Shown: positions 1 to 4,773 of the stretch, in pieces
Numbering within the stretch: position 1 is the stretch's first letter
Layout of the letters: each line of letters starts with the position of its first letter
From: Ottowia sp.
GTDB taxonomy: Bacteria; Pseudomonadota; Gammaproteobacteria; Burkholderiales; Burkholderiaceae_C
DNA: 19,740 nt
NCBI GenBank assembly: GCA_023228705.1
Contig: JALOAS010000063.1
Location: 1-19,740, forward strand
Reading direction: 5' to 3'
The notes under the pieces: generated by a model
The model's input: the letters and a program-made list of their open reading frames with translations, nothing else
Databases searched by the model: none
What the model was told of the DNA's origin: nothing
Made by a program: the position numbers and the translations under genes

Positions 1-75
1 GCGTTTGGCGTGGCGGATGACAGATGACCTCGCTGGCGCATCGATGATTGCGGCTGCGCCGCGGTGATGGGGAGG

Positions 76-131
76 TTGGGCGTTTGGGGTTGAGCGTTGA
101 GCGTTGGGCGTTTGGCGTTGAGCGTTGGGCG
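76..131 (+). repeat. Heptanucleotide tandem array, 8 units
   Basis: Eight consecutive 7-bp units fit the consensus TTKRGCG (variants TTGAGCG, TTGGGCG, TTTGGCG, and one TTTGGGG), in perfect 7-bp phase. The array links one repeat copy to the next palindromic element. Shorter runs of the same heptamers occur at 197-224 and through 3118-3830. Confidence 0.9.
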
Positions 132-137
132 TGGCGC

Positions 138-328
138 ATGACGGATGACCTTGCTGGCGCATCGATGATTGCGGCTGCGCCGCGATGATGGGGAGGTTGA
201 GCGTTGAGCGTCGAGCGTTGGGCGTGGTGGGCTCACGCTGGACGCTGAATGCTTGACGCCAAACCTTCATGAGCCGCCGCAGGCGGCTTTCATACAAGGC
301 CCGCAAGGGCCGCGGGATCATCCGTCAT
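138..328. repeat. Complete palindromic repeat element, copy 1 (191 bp)
   Basis: The ends are inverted repeats: ATGACGGATGACC at 138-150 and GATCATCCGTCAT at 316-328 (12 of 13 positions complementary). In between, in order, lie a hairpin GCGGC-TGC-GCCGC (171-183), four direct heptamers (197-224), an 11-bp centre, four inverted heptamers (236-263), a hairpin GCCGCC-GCA-GGCGGC (273-287) and a hairpin GGCCC-GCAA-GGGCC (298-311). It resembles a MITE or REP/BIME-like element in architecture, but I do not recognise the family. It ends 23 bp before the start codon of the methyltransferase gene. Confidence 0.8.
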
Positions 329-351
329 GGCTTGATCAGCAAAAGGGTTGC

Positions 352-999
352 ATGACGCACGAAGACTGGCTGGCACGCTGGCGCGAAGGGCGCACGGGCT
401 GGCATCAGAGCGAAGTGACGCCGCTGCTGCGGCAGCACTGGGCGGCATTGCAACTGCCCGCCAAGGCGCGCGTGCTGGTCCCGCTGTGCGGCAAGACGCT
501 GGACTTGCGCTGGCTTGCCGACCGGGGGCTGGACGTCCTGGGCGTTGAGCTGTCTGCGCTGGCGGTGCAGCAGTTCTTTGCCGAGCATGGGCTGGCGCCC
601 GTGCGCCGGGCCGGGCCGCACGGCGTGCACTATAGCGCCGGCCGCATCGAGATCATCGTGGCGGACATCCTTGACGTGGATGCAAAGGTGCTGTCCGGCT
701 GCACCGCCGTGTATGACCGGGCCGCGCTGATCGCGCTGCCGCCGGTGCAGCGCCGGCGCTACGCCCGCGCGGTCTACGGCAGGCTGCCGCCAGGCACCCG
801 CGGGCTGCTGATTGCGCTGGAATACGCGCAAGAGCGCATGGACGGGCCGCCATTTGCCGTGCATGAGCCCGAAGTGCGGCAGCTGCTTGAGCCGGACTGG
901 GACGTGGCGCTGGCGCTGCGCCGCGGCACGACGGGCCCGGGCAAGGCCGGCCCCGGCGTGGCGTTCAGCGCGGCCGCCTACACGCTGGAGCGCCGCTGA
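352..999 (+). CDS. tpm: Thiopurine S-methyltransferase (TPMT)-family methyltransferase
   Basis: This is a predicted cytoplasmic SAM-dependent methyltransferase of 215 residues, close to the usual length of bacterial TPMTs (about 218). Family marks are visible: WHQSEVTPLL near residue 17, the SAM-binding VPLCGKTLDLRWLA at 43-56, GVELSALAVQQFF at 64-76, YDRAALIALPP at 121-131, and LEYAQERMDGPPFAVHEPEV at 156-175. Bacterial TPMTs methylate thiols and can act on selenium or tellurium oxyanions; the substrate here is unknown. I chose ATG 352 because AAAAGGG (341-347) precedes it at good spacing and family homology starts there. The frame stays open upstream to 253, but only through repeat sequence. 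Its TGA lies one base before the GTG of the exporter gene, so the two are probably translationally coupled. Confidence 0.9.
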   Translation: MTHEDWLARWREGRTGWHQSEVTPLLRQHWAALQLPAKARVLVPLCGKTLDLRWLADRGLDVLGVELSALAVQQFFAEHGLAPVRRAGPHGVHYSAGRIEIIVADILDVDAKVLSGCTAVYDRAALIALPPVQRRRYARAVYGRLPPGTRGLLIALEYAQERMDGPPFAVHEPEVRQLLEPDWDVALALRRGTTGPGKAGPGVAFSAAAYTLERR

Positions 1000-1000
1000 C

Positions 1001-2242
1001 GTGCCGCCCCGCGCGCGCTCCGATGCGGAGCTCATCATCCTGCTGGCACTGCTGGCGGCGATAGGCCCGCTGTCCATAGACACGTACCTGCCTGCCATGC
1101 CAGCCATTGCCGTGGAGCTGCAGGTCCCTTCGGCCGTGATCGAACAGAGCTTGAGCGCGTACTTCGTCGGACTGGCCGCAGGCCAGGTGGTCTGCGGCCC
1201 GCTGTCCGACCGCTTCGGGCGCCGCCCCATCCTGCTGGGCGGGCTGGCGCTGTACCTGCTGGCCACGGTCCTTTGCGTGCTCGCCCCCACCGCGCATCTG
1301 CTCATCGTCGGCCGCGCGCTGCAGGGGCTGGGCGCCTCGGCCATGCCGGCGGCCAGCCGCGCGGTGGTGCGCGACATGTGGTCCGGCAACCGTGCCGCGC
1401 GCGCCATGTCCTTTGTCATGATGGCGATGGCGTTTGCGCCCATCATCGCGCCGCTGCTTGGCGGGCAGATCTTTGTCTACCTGGGCTGGCGCGCCATTTT
1501 CTGGCTGATGTTTGCCTTTGGCCTGCTGCTGGTGGCGCTGGTTTTGCTGCGCCTGCCCGAGACGCACGGTCCCGAGCGCCGTGGCGACGTGCGCCTGCTG
1601 GATCATTTCATTGCGTACCGGCTCGTGCTGTCCAGCGCCCGCGGCTGGGCCTACCTGCTGGCCGGCGGCCTGTCGTACGCGATCATGTTTGGCTACATCA
1701 TCGGCTCGCCGTACGTGTACATCGAGTTCTTTGGCGTGCGCCCGGATGTCTTTGGCCTGTATTTCGGGCTCAACGTCGTCGGCCTGACACTAGGCAACTG
1801 GTTCAACAGCCGGTTCGTGACGCGCTGGGGCTACCTCAGGATGCTGGGCGCCGGGATAGCGGTGAGCACCGCCGGCACGCTGGCGCTGCTGCTGTTTGCG
1901 CGCTCGGAGACCGGCGGCCTGGCCGCCGTGGTGTGCTCGCTGTTCGTTGCCGTGGCGCCGGTGAGCATGAGCGGTGCCAACGCCATCGCCGGCCTGCTCG
2001 ACCGCTACCCCGACAACGCAGGCGCCGCCTCGGCCCTGTTCGGCGTGTCGCAGTTCGGTTTTGGCGCGGTGGCCGGTGCGCTGACCGGCGTGTTCCACAC
2101 GGGCAACGCAGCTGCCATGGCCTGGTCCATGCTGGTCATGGCCGGCGGCGCGTCGCTGGCCTGGCTTGGCCTGTGGTGGCGATACAACCACCTGGCGTCC
2201 ACCCGGCCACGCGGCGATGGTGCGGCCGATGCCGGCCCGTGA
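1001..2242 (+). CDS. Bcr/CflA-family MFS drug/metabolite efflux transporter
   Basis: This is a predicted inner-membrane proton antiporter of 413 residues with about 12 hydrophobic segments. Bcr/CflA members export bicyclomycin, chloramphenicol, sulfonamides or cysteine. Family features are IGPLSIDTYLPAMPAI (21-36) in TM1, the MFS motif A GPLSDRFGRRP (66-76) between TM2 and TM3, and a long run (about 100-170) carrying RALQGLGAS and the R-V-V-R-D-M segment. The start is GTG 1001. A GGAG at 987-990 inside the preceding gene gives a plausible ribosome site, and TM1 begins about 10 residues in. The upstream extension of the frame overlaps the methyltransferase gene and is unlikely to be used. The tight junction suggests co-expression with the methyltransferase, possibly to export a methylated product; that link is inference. 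Confidence 0.88.
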   Translation: MPPRARSDAELIILLALLAAIGPLSIDTYLPAMPAIAVELQVPSAVIEQSLSAYFVGLAAGQVVCGPLSDRFGRRPILLGGLALYLLATVLCVLAPTAHLLIVGRALQGLGASAMPAASRAVVRDMWSGNRAARAMSFVMMAMAFAPIIAPLLGGQIFVYLGWRAIFWLMFAFGLLLVALVLLRLPETHGPERRGDVRLLDHFIAYRLVLSSARGWAYLLAGGLSYAIMFGYIIGSPYVYIEFFGVRPDVFGLYFGLNVVGLTLGNWFNSRFVTRWGYLRMLGAGIAVSTAGTLALLLFARSETGGLAAVVCSLFVAVAPVSMSGANAIAGLLDRYPDNAGAASALFGVSQFGFGAVAGALTGVFHTGNAAAMAWSMLVMAGGASLAWLGLWWRYNHLASTRPRGDGAADAGP

Positions 2243-2278
2243 CGAAGCCGCCCTTGCCCATGCAGGATGCGTGGCCGG

Positions 2279-2422
2279 CGGATCGGACTGCCGGTCGTGG
2301 ACAACTTCGAGGCGATGAGCTGGGGACCGACGCTGGCCAATGGACATCAGACGGTGGTGCTGGCAACCGACGACAACTTCATGCGCAGGCCAACCACGCA
2401 GTTCGTGGCGCTTGAAGTGATT
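2279..2422 (+). pseudogene. Remnant of a phytase-like esterase (3' end only)
   Basis: Read in the frame starting at 2267, this stretch gives VVDNFEAMSWGPTLANG, then VVLATDDNF and TTQFVALEV. That order (DN-[FY]-EGM, a W/LGP-turn, L-V-SDDNF, then TQFL-LEV at the C-terminus) is the ending of proteins with the 'esterase-like activity of phytase' domain. Only the last 45 or so residues are recognisable. No upstream part exists because the intact exporter gene ends at 2242, and no stop follows at the expected place. The reading frame then runs into the terminator. I infer a deleted gene whose 3' end survived. The family call is from memory of the motif, so moderate confidence. Confidence 0.6.
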
Positions 2423-2525
2423 CCCCGCGCAACATCAGGTCGTGACCATGGGGAGGCCGCCATCGCTTCGGCCGGGCGCAGGTGCGGACCCTGGGTGCCG
2501 GTGCGTCGCGGCCTGCAGCAGGCAC

Positions 2526-2557
2526 AAAAAAGGCTGGCGAAGCCGCCAGCCTTTTTT
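2526..2557. terminator. Bidirectional rho-independent terminator
   Basis: A perfect 14-bp stem (2526-2539 with 2544-2557) encloses the loop AAGC. The A-run on the left and T-run on the right let it work on both strands. It sits between the plus-strand exporter/esterase remnant and the converging minus-strand SWIB gene, whose stop is 20 bp away. Confidence 0.9.
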
Positions 2558-2576
2558 GCATTGTCCGGCCCGTCGT

Positions 2577-2858
2577 TCAGGACAGATGGCCGCTGACCAG
2601 CTTGGTCATTTCAAACATGGTTACCTGCTTCTTGCCGAAGATGGGCTTGAGCTTGGCGTCGGCGTTGATGTTGCGACGGTTGGCCGGGTCCTGCAGGTCG
2701 TTGGCCTTGATGTACTCCCACAACTTCTTGGTGACTTCGGTACGAGGCAGGGGCTGATCGCCCACGATGGCAGCCAGCTCGGAGCTGGGCGTCATCGGCT
2801 TCATGAAGGCAGCGTTGGGCTTGCGCTTGGTTGCGGGGGAGTTCTTGGCAGTGGCCAT
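2577..2858 (-). CDS. SWIB/MDM2-domain protein
   Basis: This is a small basic protein of 93 residues. After a Lys-rich N-terminal tail (1-20), residues about 21-92 form a single SWIB domain: MTPSSELAAIVG, the core TEVTKKLWEYIKANDLQDP (40-58), NRRNINADAKLKPIFG (60-75) and the C-terminal MFEMTKLVSGHL. SWIB domains are known from eukaryotic SWI/SNF complexes and MDM2. In bacteria they occur as stand-alone proteins or fused to topoisomerases, and their role is poorly known; a DNA- or chromatin-associated function is inference. ATG at 2858 is chosen because AAGGAAG lies 6 bases upstream. An in-frame ATG 10 codons earlier (2888) lacks such a site. The gene is monocistronic, with its own leader and the terminator at 2526-2557. 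Confidence 0.88.
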   Translation of the reverse strand: MATAKNSPATKRKPNAAFMKPMTPSSELAAIVGDQPLPRTEVTKKLWEYIKANDLQDPANRRNINADAKLKPIFGKKQVTMFEMTKLVSGHLS

Positions 2859-2939
2859 GTGCGTCTTCCTTTTGTCTTGGATATTCATGAGGCGCACGCC
2901 TGCGGGTGCCAAGGGTGCGCGATTCAGGCCTGATGCTAC

Positions 2940-3011
2940 TGGATAAGCAGGGGCTTTCCAAGCGTCAAATTGCTTTTTTTGACGAGTATGTTGTTTTTTT
3001 ACTCTTGACAA
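2940..3011 (-). promoter_or_regulatory. Candidate promoter region of the SWIB gene
   Basis: On the minus strand TTGACG (2963-2968) and TATCCA (2940-2945) are 17 bp apart. Further upstream a TTGTCA (3006-3011) is followed by an A-run and CATACT (2985-2990, 15 bp). This AT-rich patch (2971-3003) stands out in GC-rich DNA. Neither pair is a strong match, and which one is used cannot be decided from the sequence. Confidence 0.35.
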
Positions 3012-3048
3012 GCGCCGGCGGCCCGCGCTGCAATACGGGAATCGCAAG

Positions 3049-3084
3049 CCGGACCGGGTTGGGTGCCCGGTCTGGGCGCTTTTT
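3049..3084 (+). terminator. Terminator-like hairpin
   Basis: GACCGGG (3052-3058) pairs with CCCGGTC (3066-3072) around a 7-base loop. The stem extends to about 10 bp with one G-T pair (3049-3075), followed by CGC and five T's (3080-3084). No plus-strand gene precedes it directly. It may end an unannotated short transcript from the AT-rich patch at 2971-3010, or be a relic. Confidence 0.45.
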
Positions 3085-3313
3085 AATGTTGCTGCGCTAC
3101 GGTGCGGCTGGTGGAGGTTGGGCGTGGCGCTTGACGGATGACGGATGACGAATGACCTCGCTGGCGCATTGATGATTGCGGCTTCGCCGCCATGATGGGG
3201 AGGTTGAGCGTTTGAAGAGGTTGAGCGTTGAGCGTTGAGCGGGGAATCGCGGCGGGGGCGCCATGGGGAGGTTGGGCGTTTGGCGTTGAGCGTTTGGCGT
3301 GGCGTCATGACGG

Positions 3314-3530
3314 ATGACGGATGACCTCGCTGCCGCATCGATGACCGCGCCGCTGCGCGGCGTCAATGACTGCGGCTGCGCCGCCATGATGGGGAGGTTG
3401 AGCGTTTGAAGAGGTTGAGCGTTGAGCGTGGTGTGCACACGCTGGACGCTGAACGCTTGACGCCAAACCTTCATCAGCCGCCGCAGGCGGCTTTCATACG
3501 AGGCCTGCAAAGGCCGGGATCATCGGTCAT
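3314..3530. repeat. Palindromic repeat element, copy 2 (217 bp, extra hairpin)
   Basis: Terminal repeats are ATGACGGATGACC (3314-3326) and GATCATCGGTCAT (3518-3530). The element has the standard order of hairpins and heptamers plus about 25 extra bases carrying a perfect hairpin CGCCGC-TGC-GCGGCG (3348-3362). This insertion accounts for its greater length relative to copies 1 and 3. The GNRA-type hairpin is GGCCT-GCAA-AGGCC at 3502-3515. Confidence 0.75.
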
Positions 3531-3825
3531 CAGCGGGGAATCGCGGCGGGGCGCCATGGGGAGGTTGGGCGTTTGGCGTGGCGCATGACGGATGACCTCG
3601 TTGGCACATCGATGATTGCGGCTGCGCCGCCATGATGGGGAGGTTGAGCGTTTGAAGAGGTTGAGCGTTGAGCGTGGTGTGCACACGCTGGACGCTGAAC
3701 GCTTGACGCCAAACCTTCATCAGCCGCCGCAGGCGGCTTTCATACGAGGCCTGCAAAGGCCGGGATCATCGGTCATCAGCGGGGAATCGCGGCGGGGCGC
3801 CATGGGGAGGTTGGGCGTTTGGCGT
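3371..3825 (+). repeat. Tandem duplication, 246-bp period
   Basis: Bases 3371-3579 and 3617-3825 (209 bp each) show no difference that I can find by eye, 246 bp apart. The 37 bp between them differ from what precedes the first copy. Identity of this length in otherwise variable repeats points to a recent duplication or gene conversion, or to an assembly artefact. Confidence 0.9.
3585..3776. repeat. Palindromic repeat element, copy 3 (192 bp)
   Basis: Terminal repeats are ATGACGGATGACC (3585-3597) and GATCATCGGTCAT (3764-3776). Hairpins are GCGGC-TGC-GCCGC at 3618-3630, GCCGCC-GCA-GGCGGC at 3723-3737 and GGCCT-GCAA-AGGCC at 3748-3761. The centre carries the 10-bp palindrome GTGTGCACAC, flanked by direct heptamers on the left and four inverted ones on the right. 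From 3617 on it is identical to copy 2. Confidence 0.78.
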
Positions 3826-3976
3826 TGAGCGTGGTGTGCACACGCTGGACGCTCAACGCTTGACGCCAAACCTTCATCAGCCGCCGCAGGCGGCTTTCAT
3901 ACAAGGCCCGCAAGGGCCGAGGTCATTGGTCATTCGGCGGCCAATCGCGGCGAGGCGCCGCTCCCGGGGGATTGCC

Positions 3977-4477
3977 ATGAACCCAGCTGTTTTCTCCACC
4001 TGCGACCTGTGCGACGCGCACGAGGACGATCCATCCGGCGCGTTTCGCGTGCTGCCGCCCGTGTTTCGCGATTTTGGCGCGCTGCAGCGATTTTGCGGGC
4101 TGGTGCACACGGTCCGCGCGCTGGAAGACAACTCGCTCGTGCGCGAGGCCGTGCGCAGCCCGGGCCAGGGGCGCGTGCTCGTGGTTGACGGCGGGGGATC
4201 GCTGCGCCGCGCCCTGGTGGGCGGCAACCTGGCGACTGCGGCCGCGCGCAATGGCTGGGCCGGCCTGGTTGTTGATGGCTGTGTCCGCGATGCCGCCGAG
4301 CTGCGCGAGGCCGGCATCCCCATCCGCGCGCTGGCGCTGCTGCCCATGCGCACCCAAAAGCACGGCCAGGGGCAGGCGGGCGAGGCGGTCAGCCTGCATG
4401 GCGTGCCAGTGCGCGCAGGCGATTGGCTGTACGCGGACGAAGACGGCATCGTCGTGGCCGATCGCGCGCTGGTCTAG
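3977..4477 (+). CDS. rraA: RraA-family protein (RNase E inhibitor / HMG-CHA aldolase-like)
   Basis: This is a predicted cytoplasmic protein of 166 residues (E. coli RraA has 161). It begins with FSTCDLCDAHED and continues with VLPPVFRDFG, VRALEDNSLVREAV, VLVVDGGGSLRRALVGGNLA, GWAGLVVDGCVRD and a C-terminal DWLYADEDGIVVAD, which follows the RraA/MenG-like fold order. E. coli RraA binds RNase E and lowers mRNA decay; relatives with a D-X20-R-D motif are Mg-dependent 4-hydroxy-4-methyl-2-oxoglutarate aldolases. Here R-D of that motif is present (VRD), but the first aspartate position is glycine (GGNLA), so the role is undecided. ATG 3977 is chosen because GGGGG (3966-3970) precedes it and homology starts there. 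The frame is open upstream only through the repeat that ends at 3933. Confidence 0.85.
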   Translation: MNPAVFSTCDLCDAHEDDPSGAFRVLPPVFRDFGALQRFCGLVHTVRALEDNSLVREAVRSPGQGRVLVVDGGGSLRRALVGGNLATAAARNGWAGLVVDGCVRDAAELREAGIPIRALALLPMRTQKHGQGQAGEAVSLHGVPVRAGDWLYADEDGIVVADRALV

Positions 4478-4665
4478 CGCGCGCAACGGCGGCCGTGATC
4501 ATTGTTGCCACTGCAGGCCCGGCACGGCGGCCGTTCCGCCAGCGCGTGCTGCGGCAGTCTTGCGTGCCCGTGGGCCCGGTCGTTGCTCCTGTGCCACCGT
4601 CCATCTGATCCGCGGGCCGGCTCCGGTGCGCGTGCCTGTCTTCGCGCTGCATGGCCGCGATCCGA

Positions 4666-4700
4666 TATAATCAACTCCCAATGTTGTGTCTTATATAAGA
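4666..4700 (+). promoter_or_regulatory. aceA promoter -10 and palindromic operator candidate
   Basis: A perfect -10 box TATAAT (4666-4671) lies about 100 bp before aceA; no convincing -35 box is present at 16-19 bp spacing. Eighteen bases after it is a perfect 12-bp palindrome TCTTATATAAGA (4689-4700), at about +11 to +22 of the expected transcript. A perfect AT-rich palindrome at that place in GC-rich DNA is typical of a repressor operator. The binding protein is unknown. The rest of 4478-4773 shows no gene. Confidence 0.6.
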
Positions 4701-4773
4701 TAGCGGGCCAGCCGGATTTGCCGGTGCTGGCGTGCTTGCCCCATTTTTCTTTTTTCAACCTTCAGGAGCTTCC

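Larger units (their letters stand above)
1..335. repeat. Left structured-repeat cluster (non-coding)
   Basis: This stretch holds no credible gene. It contains one incomplete repeat (about 1-75), a 7-bp tandem array and one complete palindromic element (138-328). The block CTGGCGCATCGATGATTGCG occurs at 33 and again at 154, followed both times by a GCGGC-TGC-GCCGC hairpin and TGATGGGGAGG. The same blocks reappear in the same orientation at 3118-3965. The window edge cuts the cluster, so its left limit is unknown. Open frames through it arise because the repeat contains few stop codons. Confidence 0.9.
3118..3965. repeat. Right structured-repeat cluster (non-coding)
   Basis: Nearly 850 bp made of the same repeat family as 1-335, with no credible gene on either strand. 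In order it holds a truncated left half (about 3138-3239), a complete element (3314-3530), a second complete element (3585-3776) and a right half (3826-3933), joined by heptamer runs and a linker containing AATCGCGGCGGGGCGCC (about 3244, 3538 and 3785, and a degenerate form near 3942). The outermost ends form a better pair than the inner ones: ATGACGAATGACCTC at 3145-3159 matches the complement of 3919-3933 at 14 of 15 bases. This suggests a single element that grew by internal duplication. Confidence 0.9.

Noticed and set aside
1..335. CRISPR-like array from the regular short repeats
   Set aside because: Units are 7 bp or about 120-246 bp with no alternation of constant repeats and unique spacers of 25-40 bp, and no cas genes are present.
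253..351. N-terminal extension of the methyltransferase to the upstream ATG
   Set aside because: The extension is encoded by repeat sequence, lies outside family homology, and lacks the AAAAGGG site that precedes ATG 352.
2577..3338. 253-residue version of the SWIB protein
   Set aside because: The added residues come from the leader and repeat sequence; the start at 2858 has a good ribosome site and gives the usual short protein.
3097..3828. Several open frames of 60-137 codons on both strands within the repeats
   Set aside because: They repeat with the DNA copies and appear on both strands. The similarity follows the hairpins and heptamers rather than a protein pattern.
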